Source: Pseudomonas syringae CC1557 (lineage in GTDB: Bacteria > Pseudomonadota > Gammaproteobacteria > Pseudomonadales > Pseudomonadaceae). From it: a stretch of DNA of 64,000 bases. The first letter of the stretch is position 1; the number at the start of each line of letters is the position of its first letter. Below the pieces are notes generated by a model. That model saw only the letters and a program-made list of their open reading frames with translations, was not told the origin of the DNA and ran no database searches. This document shows, in pieces, positions 56,206 through 64,000 of this stretch. Where the stretch lies: contig NZ_CP007014.1 of NCBI RefSeq assembly GCF_000452705.1, positions 2,666,001 through 2,730,000 on the forward strand, in the 5' to 3' direction. The position numbers were made by a program, and so were the translations under genes.

Positions 56206-56967
56206 ATGGGTGAAATCAGTTTCAGGCGTCGTCATTCAAAACAAGCGACGCGCTTGCTAGCTTTGCTGGTCGTGGCCTGGAGCGGGGCATTTGCAGGCTC
56301 TGCGGTGGCCAGCGACAAGTCATCAGGGATATGTATTGCCAAGGCCGATTTTCGCCAAGGTTCGCCAGTCGAGACTCAAACGCGGATCAGCAACGCGCGC
56401 GGCGTACCTGGTCACAACAAAACCGAAACCCTCGACCGTCAGTCATTTGCCGGCGCCAATTCGCTGGTACAGGTACATAACACGCTGATTAATAACGCCA
56501 CTGAGTGCACCGGTTACGCCTTCGTCGACCTGGTGGATGGCAAGCTCGTCAAATCCGGCAACCAGCACGGCAGCGGTGCTTCGCTGGTCACTACTTATAA
56601 CGAGTCCCCACTGGCTGTCCCGAGCGATCTGCAGCCGGGGCAAACCGTCACGGTCAGCTATCTCAGCAAAACTGTCACGACCGGGCCGGGTGTCGAGTAC
56701 GAGATCACTGAAAAGCACACCTATATCGGGCGAGAGGCAGTAACGACCCCGCTGGCCACCTTCGATGCCTGCAAGTTCCCCAATGAGATTTCCTCAGGAC
56801 TAACTAACAGCAAAGATGGGCAAAATCTGGCCGTCATCGAGAGTTGGTTTGCGTTTGACGGCAGTATCGCGGCGGCTTATAGAAACTTTTTTCCTGCCCA
56901 TGGTGGATTGCAGGGCGCGACTAACGAAACGATAAAATCGTCACGACCTTGCAATAACTTGCTATGA
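56206..56967 (+). CDS. Secreted protein of unknown function
   Basis: This encodes a 253-residue protein. ATG 56206 follows AGAGGCGG. A basic N-terminus and the hydrophobic segment LLALLVVAWSGAFAGSAVAS form a signal peptide. The mature part has four Cys (GICIAK, TECTGY, DACKFPN, RPCNNLL) and a beta-rich middle with DLQPGQTVTVSYLSKTV. No family recognised. Downstream of operator 11. Confidence 0.75.
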   Translation: MGEISFRRRHSKQATRLLALLVVAWSGAFAGSAVASDKSSGICIAKADFRQGSPVETQTRISNARGVPGHNKTETLDRQSFAGANSLVQVHNTLINNATECTGYAFVDLVDGKLVKSGNQHGSGASLVTTYNESPLAVPSDLQPGQTVTVSYLSKTVTTGPGVEYEITEKHTYIGREAVTTPLATFDACKFPNEISSGLTNSKDGQNLAVIESWFAFDGSIAAAYRNFFPAHGGLQGATNETIKSSRPCNNLL

Positions 56968-57097
56968 AACTGCGCGCTTGATTTATCGGATTGTTGCGTG
57001 AACGGACTCGCCTCGGCCTCGCGCCGATTCATGTTGGAAGAAGGCATCGTTGATGATCTTCCCCGGCACTTTTCAATAACGGGTTCTGAAGAAAGAA

Positions 57098-58372
57098 ATG
57101 ATCATGCTCAAGACAACTCTTGGCCTTGCCGTTGCAATCGTATCGACTCAAGTTTTTGCTGGCGGCTTCGCCCGAACCGAACAAAGCATCAGTTCCATGG
57201 GCAGTGGACAGGCGGGGCGTGCATCTGCCGCCAATGACGCTGGTACCGTGTACGGGAATCCGGCAGGCATGGCGCGCCTGGAGGGCACACAGATTACCGC
57301 CGGCGCTACGTTTATCGACGCCTCTACGGATATCAGCAATGTCAGCGGTCGTTCCACTGGCAGCAATGACGGCGATATGGTGCCGTTCAGCACTGTGCCC
57401 TTTGGCTTCTATACACAAAAGCTCGATGATCATTGGTCCTTTGGCTTCGGAGTCTATGCTCCGTTCGGCCTGTCGACTGATTACGAAAAGGGATTTCAGG
57501 GGCGGATGTTTGCCAGCAAGAGCGACATCAAGGTCATCACGCTGCAGCCCACCGTCAGCTACGCCTTCAACGACAGATTGTCGATTGGCTTAGGCCCCAC
57601 TTTCAACCGGATTGCGGGCACGCTCGAGTCAGATGTAACACTGAATCCGGCCATTCCTGACACCAACGTCAAGGTCAAAGGTGATGACACTGCAGTAGGT
57701 TTCAATCTGGGCGTCTTGTTCAATGCCACCGATACCACCCGGGTCGGGCTGACGTACCACTCCAAAGTGGATTACAAACTGGATTGCCACACTCAGGTCG
57801 CGACGGGCGCAGGAACCCCTTCGGTATTGCTCGCGAGCAACCGCTATGACTGCACGCTGAAAGTGACCACTCCTGAGTCCTACGATTTTTCGGTTACCCA
57901 GGAAGTAACCGATGCCTGGAAACTCTTCGCCAGCGCGACCTGGACCGGCTGGAGCAGCATGCAGGACCTGAGTTTGCGCAATCAGCCGATCTCGGCGGCA
58001 CAGGGTGGTGTGTTGGCGTCGGCTTTGACTGGCTCCATTCAGGAAGGGCTGAACTGGCATGACACTTGGGCTTATGCCATAGGCACTGCTTACCAGCTGA
58101 ATCCGCAATGGGTAGTGCGCGCCGGTTTGACATTCGATCAATCGCCGACTAGCAACACCAATCGTTCGCCACGAACGCCAACGGGTGATCGGCAGATATT
58201 CAGTGTCGGAGTCGGTTACAACGTGACGCCGCAACTAACGATTGATCTGGCTTATTCCTACCTCAAGGAAGAAAGTGTTGACGTCAGTCGCTCCAATGTC
58301 TTAGCGAGTTACAGCGCGACTTATGAGAGTCACGCTAACTTGTTTGGAGTAGGGGCTACCTATCGGTTCTGA
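57098..58372 (+). CDS. FadL/OmpP1-family outer membrane transporter
   Basis: This encodes a 424-residue outer-membrane beta-barrel. After a signal peptide ending QVFAGGF comes the FadL hatch region, ISSMGSGQAGRASAANDAGT then VYGNPAGMARLEG. The rest is alternating beta strands ending in YRF with the aromatic C-terminal residue needed for outer-membrane insertion. The family imports long-chain fatty acids and other hydrophobic compounds. The substrate is unknown. ATG 57098 or 57104 may be used. Confidence 0.9.
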   Translation: MIMLKTTLGLAVAIVSTQVFAGGFARTEQSISSMGSGQAGRASAANDAGTVYGNPAGMARLEGTQITAGATFIDASTDISNVSGRSTGSNDGDMVPFSTVPFGFYTQKLDDHWSFGFGVYAPFGLSTDYEKGFQGRMFASKSDIKVITLQPTVSYAFNDRLSIGLGPTFNRIAGTLESDVTLNPAIPDTNVKVKGDDTAVGFNLGVLFNATDTTRVGLTYHSKVDYKLDCHTQVATGAGTPSVLLASNRYDCTLKVTTPESYDFSVTQEVTDAWKLFASATWTGWSSMQDLSLRNQPISAAQGGVLASALTGSIQEGLNWHDTWAYAIGTAYQLNPQWVVRAGLTFDQSPTSNTNRSPRTPTGDRQIFSVGVGYNVTPQLTIDLAYSYLKEESVDVSRSNVLASYSATYESHANLFGVGATYRF

Positions 58373-58400
58373 CCTAGCCCGATTCGCCCTGAGAGCGAGA

Positions 58401-58434
58401 ACCGATGCCTTATCAATATTTAAAAGGCATCGGT
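58401..58434. terminator. Bidirectional hairpin between converging genes
   Basis: ACCGATGCCTT and AAGGCATCGGT form a perfect 11-bp stem between the stops of the FadL-type gene and the minus-strand lipoprotein gene. No long T tract is visible on either strand. Confidence 0.6.
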
Positions 58435-58440
58435 CATTGA

Positions 58441-58956
58441 TCAATAGGTTCTGAACGCTCGTACCACGTCACCTCTGAAATCAATATGTATCTCGGTAAT
58501 TTTTACCTTTTTACCTGGGGTGTTGCTGCCTGAGAGTGTGCCAGCGTCATTCACTACTTCCTGCGCTTCACCCGCCTTGATTTGTCCACCAATGATGGCG
58601 CTGCTTGCAGAACTTCCGCCCGCGCCCGAGTACCGACTGGTATATTTATAAGCCATGTCCGCGAGCTTACCTAATTTTGAATCTTTGCTGTCATACACCC
58701 ACTGAGCAGTGTTATCACCTAAATTATCACGCACAGAGGTAGGGTCACCGAACTTTTCACGAATCTGTTCCTTTGACGATTTTCCAACAATAATGTTCGC
58801 CTTGATGAACTCAGGAGCATACTTGGAATCGCCCGTCAAAGAATCCAGTCCCGGAATTGAATTCCCGACACCGCTTGAACAGGCCGTCAAGGCCATCGTG
58901 ATCATCCCCGCACTTATTAGACCTTTAAATTTTGCCAGTTGGCAATAAGTACCCAT
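58441..58956 (-). CDS. Putative lipoprotein, SmpA/OmlA-like
   Basis: This encodes a 171-residue protein. The N-terminal segment LISAGMITMALTAC is a lipoprotein signal with lipobox LTAC. IIVGKSSKEQIREKFGDPTS followed by QWVYDS is the pattern of the SmpA/OmlA (BamE-like) fold. A Gly/Ser-rich linker follows at about 110-125. The end (EIHIDFRGDVVRAFRTY) completes a beta-rich domain. It is not the housekeeping BamE; function unknown. Confidence 0.78.
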   Translation of the reverse strand: MGTYCQLAKFKGLISAGMITMALTACSSGVGNSIPGLDSLTGDSKYAPEFIKANIIVGKSSKEQIREKFGDPTSVRDNLGDNTAQWVYDSKDSKLGKLADMAYKYTSRYSGAGGSSASSAIIGGQIKAGEAQEVVNDAGTLSGSNTPGKKVKITEIHIDFRGDVVRAFRTY

Positions 58957-59125
58957 GACTGTTACCTCTGATCTAAGAGTAGTGTGGTGTTAATATTTTT
59001 TGCGCCGGTGCGACTGCAAATGGCACATACTTGTAATGTGGAGTGACCAGTCAAAGCATACCTTTAACGGTGAGTCGGATTCCGTCTATTGCGCTAGCTT
59101 AAAGGTGCTGTTGCAGAATTGCCTA

Positions 59126-59141
59126 TAGTACAGATGTGCTA
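59126..59141 (+). promoter_or_regulatory. Island operator 12 (TAGTACA-GA-TGTGCTA) in front of a decayed gene
   Basis: TTGCCT follows after the motif, and TAACCT starts 24 bases beyond it. The only downstream gene before the second kinase is a frameshifted membrane-protein gene at 59336, so the operator has outlived its target. Confidence 0.75.
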
Positions 59142-59335
59142 TTGCCTGAAAGAAATGGCAAGCAATAACCTTTGCGCATCTACCCTCAAGTTTTGATTTT
59201 TGCTGAAGTGATCAGTCGCCAAGTTGCTGCCACCTGTTGTGGTCACGGACCCCAACAGTGATCAATAGTAGATGCGCGCCAATTTCAACTTTCGCAAACC
59301 AGAATGCTACGAGCGGTTGCATCGGAAGGCTTTAC

Positions 59336-59855
59336 TTGCTTAGAAAATTGCTGGCCGGTGCGATTGCGATTCTGTCAGTCGTAACCGGGATGATGGTGCT
59401 TTTCGTCGTGTTTCTGTTTAAACAGTTCACGACAGACCGCACGCCAACCTGTAGCGTTGGATATGCAGTACAACAAATCTTGAGGTCTGGGTGACGGAAC
59501 CAGGTCGTTATGCCGTGACGCTGCGTTACCCCTACAGCGATGGCGTCGAGCGGGAGAAAGCCTGGGCTCTGGCGGGAGGTGATACCCTTGAGAACCACAC
59601 ATATTGTGAGTAGGAATCTCCGTTAGTGTTTCAAGGCCTCATTCAGGAGATACCCAGCGGCATAGAGACGCTGAACCAGCAGGTCATGCACCCTAAATTA
59701 AACTCATGGGAAAACACCTATCTGAATGCCGATCTGGTTAAGAGAAACTTGAGACGGGTCATTATCAGGTGAATGTGCAGCGGGGAGGAAGCCTGGCCGA
59801 TACGCCCCCAGCCCCACTCGAGATCCAGTTTGGCAAGGCTCATCAGGGAAAATAA
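59336..59855 (+). pseudogene. Frameshifted membrane protein gene (possibly DUF5625-like)
   Basis: TTG 59336 with GGAAGG upstream begins LLRKLLAGAIAILSVVTGMM, a membrane segment. The frame then breaks; later frames read EVWVTEPGRYAVTLRYPYSD and EREKAWALAGGDTLEN, then SWENTYLNADLVKRNL, then ETGHYQVNVQRGGSLADTP to a stop at 59855. Together they form one protein of about 165 residues, broken at least twice. The likeness to DUF5625 proteins is from memory and is tentative. Confidence 0.6.
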
Positions 59856-59956
59856 ATCCGACTTTGCGACTTGCTTTATGAGTCTTCCATGCCTCATCTT
59901 TAAAATTATACGAAGCAAGATCGGGCATCACCGCCAGGCTAACGGCAGGGTTACTC

Positions 59957-61570
59957 ATGAAAGACCGGAAAAACGCTGAGCTGGATCAGGCCACGCTGAG
60001 ATTAACTGTGGCGACGGTGGCGATCACTTATGTATCGTTGATAGGTTTTTTGCCGGGATACTATGTCGCGCAATATGAACCGATCATTGCTTACTATGCT
60101 GGCTTTCTGGTGGTCTCGTTTATCTTGCGGCAATACATTATCAGTCACCCTGGCGTATTTCCGGCCCGACGGGTATTCGGGATGGTGCACGATTACACCG
60201 GAATTTCAGTCGGACTGGTGGTCGGCGGGGAGGCGACGCTGCCGATCTTCAGCGTCATGGTCTGGGTCACGCTAGGGAACGGTATGCGCTACGGCTCGCG
60301 CTACCTGGCCATTGCTTCGTCCCTGGCACTGTTGGCGATCCTGATTATTTATCAGTTGACTCCGTACTGGCAGGCTCAACCGTTCATGGTCCTGATGCTG
60401 GTCGCGGTCACCATTCTGGTGCCGGGCTACGCTCACATCTTGCTGGTCAGGACACGCCAGGCGTCTGAGCAGGCGACCGTTGCCAATCAGCAGAAAGAAC
60501 GTTTTCTTGCGCAGGCCAGTCACGACCTGCGTCAGCCCATTCACTCCATAGGCATGTTCACCGCCTGCCTGCGTTCAAGCCCACTTGGGGATTACGAGCG
60601 CAAGCTGGTAGACAACATCGATCGGTCGCTGCACAACGTAGCACAACTATTCCGCTCGATCCTGGATATCTACACACTGGACAGCGGAAAGGTGTCGGCC
60701 AAATCAGACGTGGTCAATCTGGGCGAAATGCTCGCTGAAATCGCCCAGCAGAATATCGCCGCGGCGCGCTGGGCCGGTGTCGAACTCAGAATCCGGCCAT
60801 GTAACAAGTGGGTGAGGGTAGACGTTACGCTGCTTGCCACCATGGTTCAGAACATACTGTCCAACTCGCTCAAATACGCACCAAACCATCCGGTACTGAT
60901 CGGTGTACGCAGCCATAATGGAGGGCTGTCGATCAATGTCCATGATCAGGGGCCGGGCATCGCCGCCAAGCATCTCCCCAGCGTCTGGGATGAGTTCTAT
61001 CGAATACGTCACGAGCGTGACAAGGATGTAGAAGGCGTGGGATTAGGCCTGTCCATTGTTAAACGACTCAGCCAGATCATCGGCGTGCAGATTCAGATTA
61101 AATCCAAGGTGAATCGCGGTACGAGCGTGACCATTCACGGCCTCGAAGAAGTCGCTGCGCCCGTGCAGCAGCCGCGGAAGAAAACACTTGGGCACAGCCT
61201 GCTCAAGGGTGTCAAAATTTGCCTGGTGGAGGACGACAACAACGTCCTCATGGCCACCGCAGCTCTGCTTGAACGTTGGGGCTGCGACGTACAGACCGCA
61301 AGTTCGGCAGAAGGGTTGAGCACCAACTGCGACATTATCGTGGCGGATTATGATCTGGGTACGAAGGCGAACGGCCTGGATTGCATTGATAGCATCCGGA
61401 CCGCTCGTGGCTGGGACGTGCCGGCCTTGATTGTCACAGGCCGAGAAGTAGACATGGTCCAGGAGGTTTCGCAGGCGCGGGACATCTCTGTGCTGTCAAA
61501 ACCGCTGAGACCTTCGGAACTGCGCCTGACGCTGCTGTCGATGTGTGAGAAGCCTGCGGAGCGTGCCTGA
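59957..61570 (+). CDS. Second membrane hybrid histidine kinase, paralogue of the 14.3 kb kinase
   Basis: This encodes a 537-residue sensor. About six membrane helices fill residues 15-170, again without a large periplasmic domain. His189 lies in QASHDLRQPIHS. The ATPase region has NSLKYAP, DQGPGI and GVGLGLSIV. The receiver has CLVEDDNN, IVADYDLG and the Lys in VLSKPLRP. The kinase core matches the first kinase at most positions, including LVDNIDR, LFRS-LDIYTL and WAGVE. No intact response regulator gene is adjacent, so it may signal through the regulator at 16.1 kb. GGCAGGG precedes the ATG. Confidence 0.92.
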   Translation: MKDRKNAELDQATLRLTVATVAITYVSLIGFLPGYYVAQYEPIIAYYAGFLVVSFILRQYIISHPGVFPARRVFGMVHDYTGISVGLVVGGEATLPIFSVMVWVTLGNGMRYGSRYLAIASSLALLAILIIYQLTPYWQAQPFMVLMLVAVTILVPGYAHILLVRTRQASEQATVANQQKERFLAQASHDLRQPIHSIGMFTACLRSSPLGDYERKLVDNIDRSLHNVAQLFRSILDIYTLDSGKVSAKSDVVNLGEMLAEIAQQNIAAARWAGVELRIRPCNKWVRVDVTLLATMVQNILSNSLKYAPNHPVLIGVRSHNGGLSINVHDQGPGIAAKHLPSVWDEFYRIRHERDKDVEGVGLGLSIVKRLSQIIGVQIQIKSKVNRGTSVTIHGLEEVAAPVQQPRKKTLGHSLLKGVKICLVEDDNNVLMATAALLERWGCDVQTASSAEGLSTNCDIIVADYDLGTKANGLDCIDSIRTARGWDVPALIVTGREVDMVQEVSQARDISVLSKPLRPSELRLTLLSMCEKPAERA

Positions 61571-61643
61571 TCAACATAGCGGCGAATGGTCGCCACTCCA
61601 CATCTGGTTAACGTGAACAGTATTGAAGATAGGTAAGCATTGA

Positions 61644-62771
61644 ATGTCGCTGAGAGTCATGGTGGTTGGCGGGTACGGAAATTTCGGCACGATTGTTTGC
61701 CGACACCTGATCAACATGCCCAACGTTGTGCTTGTGATTGCAGGGCGCAACCCTGAAAGGCTGGCTGATAGTGTCAGCACGCTGCAAGGCCAATCGGGCG
61801 CTGTGTGTGAGAGTTGGTGTGTTGATGCCATGGGAGTAGAGTTCGGTTCGGCATTGCGCGGGCGGGATATCCAATGGGTCATCCACACGGGTGGGCCATT
61901 TCAAGGGCAGTCCTACGCCGTAGCAAAAGCGTGTATCAAAGTCGGTGTCAACTACTGTGACCTGGCGGACTGCCGCGCTTTCGTCAACGGTATCGACATT
62001 TTAGACGCAGCAGCCAGGCAAGCAGGTGTAACCTTGCTCAGCGGCTGCAGCTCTGTACCTACGCTGTCATCAGCCATCATTGATCAGTACCGTCACCGCT
62101 TCAGCCGTATTGACGTCATTAAACACGGCATCTCCTCCTCGGCAAAAATGCCAGGATTGTCCACCGTTGAAGGTGTACTCGCTTACGCTGGCAAGCCGAT
62201 CAAACAGCTACGAGGCGGGCAGGTCCACGAGGTTTCGGGCTGGCAGGATCTGACCTTACGCAAAATGCAGCATCTGGGGACGCGCTTGCTGGCTAACGTC
62301 GACGTGCCAGATATCGACATTTTTGGTGACCGTTACGGCGCACACACCCTGAGTTTCAAGGCAGGCTCTGGGCTCAAGCTTGGCGGCATAGCCAATTACT
62401 TGTTGGCGGCCGGCTTACGTGCAGGGCTTCTGAAGGACCGGATGGGATGGGCCGCACGACTGCATCGCTGGGGGACGCTATTCGAGCGCTTCGGTGACGG
62501 TCTCAGTGCCATGTACATCGATGTCGAGGGTGTCGGATTGGACGGTGAATTCCTGACCATGAATGCCCAGCTAACGGCGCACAACGACAAAGGTCCGGAG
62601 ATTCCCAGTTGTGCAGCGGTAGCGTTAATGGCTAAAGTCGCTCAGCAGTATCGTCCACAGCCAGGTGCCCGACCCTGTGTGGGGGAGATTAATGTTGACG
62701 AGTATCTGGCGGCTATGAACGATCCGCAGAATATACAGCTGGCTGTACGCTTTTCAGATGAGCAGGGTTGA
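61644..62771 (+). CDS. Saccharopine dehydrogenase-like NAD(P)-binding protein
   Basis: This encodes a 375-residue protein. The N-terminal Rossmann motif is VVGGYGNFGTIVCRHL. VIHTGGPFQGQSYAVAKACI and VNYCDLADCRAFV continue the saccharopine dehydrogenase NADP-binding fold. The C-terminal domain is not diagnostic. The reaction is unknown; relatives act on amino acids or on lipids. It is followed after three bases by the DUF2269 gene, so the two form an operon outside the operator-bearing island. Confidence 0.85.
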   Translation: MSLRVMVVGGYGNFGTIVCRHLINMPNVVLVIAGRNPERLADSVSTLQGQSGAVCESWCVDAMGVEFGSALRGRDIQWVIHTGGPFQGQSYAVAKACIKVGVNYCDLADCRAFVNGIDILDAAARQAGVTLLSGCSSVPTLSSAIIDQYRHRFSRIDVIKHGISSSAKMPGLSTVEGVLAYAGKPIKQLRGGQVHEVSGWQDLTLRKMQHLGTRLLANVDVPDIDIFGDRYGAHTLSFKAGSGLKLGGIANYLLAAGLRAGLLKDRMGWAARLHRWGTLFERFGDGLSAMYIDVEGVGLDGEFLTMNAQLTAHNDKGPEIPSCAAVALMAKVAQQYRPQPGARPCVGEINVDEYLAAMNDPQNIQLAVRFSDEQG

Positions 62772-62774
62772 TCA

Positions 62775-63269
62775 ATGCTTTATCTGGCGATGAAGTATTT
62801 ACATGTGATCGCGGCGATCTTCCTGTTCGGATTCGGCATGGGCTCGTTTCTCTATCTGATCGCTGCCAATCGCACTCGCAACCCACAAGTCATCGCTCAT
62901 GTCTGTGCGATGGTGGTGCGTTTCGATACCTGGATTACCACGCCCGCCGGCTTTCTTCAGCTCGGTACGGGCTACCTGCTGGTGACATTTGCGGGGCTGT
63001 CGATGACTTCGCCTTGGTTGATGACTTCGGTGGCGATCTTCATTGGCGTCGGTGCCCTCTGGCTGCCGGTCCTCGTCCTGCAAAAGCGGATGCAAGGGCT
63101 GGCATTGAGCGCGGTTGAGCAGGGCCTGTCGCTGGATTATCGATACCACACTCTCTATCAGAAATGGTTCTGGATGGGCATTTTCGGATTTCTGGGCATG
63201 TTCGTCGTGGTGCTAATGATGGTGACTAAGCTGACCCCGTGGCAGTGGCTTGAGATATTGGTGGCCTGA
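62775..63269 (+). CDS. DUF2269 integral membrane protein
   Basis: This encodes a 164-residue protein with four membrane helices. MLYLAMKYLHVIAAIFLFGF and FDTWITTPAGFLQLGTGYLL are typical of DUF2269. It has no known function. It is paired with the preceding dehydrogenase-like gene and converges with the next gene. Confidence 0.82.
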   Translation: MLYLAMKYLHVIAAIFLFGFGMGSFLYLIAANRTRNPQVIAHVCAMVVRFDTWITTPAGFLQLGTGYLLVTFAGLSMTSPWLMTSVAIFIGVGALWLPVLVLQKRMQGLALSAVEQGLSLDYRYHTLYQKWFWMGIFGFLGMFVVVLMMVTKLTPWQWLEILVA

Positions 63270-63273
63270 TTAT

Positions 63274-64000
63274 TTACGGCAGTTGGCTGAGCTGCTCGGC
63301 CGTCGGGAACCCGTCGACCCTGAACCTGATCGGGTAGAGCGTCGCGGGCTTCATCAACTCGCCGAACCTTCGTTCAAGTTCTTCCCATTCCACAATGCGA
63401 GGATGGGTAGATCCATCCTGTAGAGGTTGCACAAGCGAAACCCAGTCTGTTTTGGGTAGTAGCGTGATTACGTTTTCTGTCCAGCTACAGATAGAAAAAG
63501 TGCTTTCGCTGGACTCATCCGATTTGTAGAGCGAGTAAGACGCAACGAACACATCCTCCTGGTGTTCGTCGTGGATCGCATCAAGAAGCGTCTTTTGTGA
63601 AGCGTACTCATCCTGAAGGAGAACGCGTTCCAGTGTGGCGAGAAGGACCCGGTTGTCCTTGTCCTGAGGCAAGAACGTGACGACCTTCTCGTCCTGATAC
63701 GTATATAACTGGCTTGAAACAACGCATTCGCTTTCCGTCACCTGGAAACAGACCTGAATCATGTGGCGAATCGCTTGCTCATCCTCGTCGCCGGCCACCA
63801 TCAAAACATCGCGGGTCGGAATCATGAAAACGGGTTGTCCCTGCAAGGGGATTCGCTGCAAAACGTCAGGCAGTAGTACCCGACTGATGTCATAGCCGTC
63901 GCTCCAACGACCGGCATGAAGTCCCGGCGAGATTTCTTCGAAGCGGTACTCGGTGTCCTCACGCAAGTTTTGAATTGCAATCGATAATCCTTCGTCCAGC
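63274..64000 (-). CDS. DUF1444-like protein, 5' end outside window
   Basis: The reading frame is open to the right edge, giving about 241 visible residues ending PTAEQLSQLP. The segment GQPVFMIPTRDVLMVAGDED is the pattern I associate with DUF1444 (YtpQ-like) proteins. No signal peptide can be judged because the start is missing. Function unknown. Converges with the DUF2269 gene four bases away. Confidence 0.65.
   Translation of the reverse strand, partial: LDEGLSIAIQNLREDTEYRFEEISPGLHAGRWSDGYDISRVLLPDVLQRIPLQGQPVFMIPTRDVLMVAGDEDEQAIRHMIQVCFQVTESECVVSSQLYTYQDEKVVTFLPQDKDNRVLLATLERVLLQDEYASQKTLLDAIHDEHQEDVFVASYSLYKSDESSESTFSICSWTENVITLLPKTDWVSLVQPLQDGSTHPRIVEWEELERRFGELMKPATLYPIRFRVDGFPTAEQLSQLP

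Noticed and set aside
59020..59040. GGCACATACTTGTAATGTGG as a degenerate operator
   Set aside because: Half-sites are too divergent and the spacing is wrong; operator 12 lies close by and is clear.
6734..59141. The repeated palindromes as REP elements, a CRISPR array or an integron-like repeat
   Set aside because: Copies are short, far apart, never tandem, vary at the centre and half-sites, and keep a fixed relation to promoters. That fits protein-binding sites, not arrays or mobile repeats.
1..64000. tRNA or rRNA genes or an integrase marking island borders
   Set aside because: I found no cloverleaf-like sequence, CCA-ended 3' part or integrase motif in the window; the borders of the acquired region remain undefined.

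Overview
This 64 kb window looks like an accessory island in a Pseudomonas chromosome. The P. syringae group is possible but is only an inference. The genus call rests on an MvaT-type nucleoid protein (a family largely confined to Pseudomonadaceae), Pseudomonas-type REP sequences near 45.9 kb, and a Mag/Yfa alpha-2-macroglobulin operon with Pseudomonas gene order. No tRNA, rRNA or CRISPR array was seen.

Layout. (1) 0-7 kb: a type I export system (HlyD-like adaptor, C39-peptidase ABC transporter, TolC-like channel) next to two double-glycine-leader peptides and a small membrane protein that may give immunity. A decayed NarL-type response regulator lies between them. (2) 7-8.3 kb: wrecks of a chorismate mutase and a LigB/DODA dioxygenase. 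(3) 8.5-14.2 kb: a DUF1963 protein, an incomplete pair of peptide-type ABC permeases and two secreted proteins of unknown function. (4) 14.3-16.7 kb: a membrane hybrid histidine kinase with an intact NarL-type response regulator. (5) 16.9-18 kb: an IS21-type transposase remnant, a lipoprotein and a gene fragment. (6) 18.7-28.2 kb: yfaP-yfaA-yfaT-yfaS-yfaQ, a periplasmic alpha-2-macroglobulin operon. (7) 28.4-33.2 kb: small secreted and lipoproteins, including two LprI-type (lysozyme-inhibitor family) proteins. (8) 33.6-38.2 kb: a DUF3999/DUF2339 membrane pair. (9) 38.4-45.9 kb: a seven-gene, translationally coupled biosynthetic operon (KAS III, SDR, MBL hydrolase, AMP ligase, ATP-grasp, acyltransferase-like, Rieske oxygenase). 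(10) 46-52.3 kb: a minus-strand set with a DUF4344 metallopeptidase, an Imm49-like gene, DUF3142 and a large periplasmic protein. (11) 52.4-59 kb: an LprI-domain protein, MvaT, lipoproteins, a FadL-type porin and decayed copies. (12) 59.9-61.6 kb: a second, paralogous hybrid kinase. (13) 61.6-64 kb: ordinary flanking genes.

The main observation is a 16-bp palindrome, consensus TAGYACR-N2-YGTRCTA. It occurs twelve times (6.7-59.1 kb), plus once in degenerate form, always between genes. At the clearest promoters (28.3, 13.3, 54.7 and 38.3 kb) a plausible -10 hexamer starts 23-24 bp after the motif. That places the palindrome where LuxR/NarL-type activators bind, against the -35 region. The sites precede the bacteriocin peptide, the macroglobulin operon, the LprI proteins, the biosynthetic operon and most small secreted or lipoprotein genes. 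The two-component genes lie inside and at the edge of this span. I infer a cis-clustered regulon, controlled by the NarL-type regulator at 16.1-16.7 kb and fed by one or both hybrid kinases, that deploys envelope, secreted and competition or host-defence functions. The operator pattern is directly visible; the identity of the regulator and the biological role are inference.
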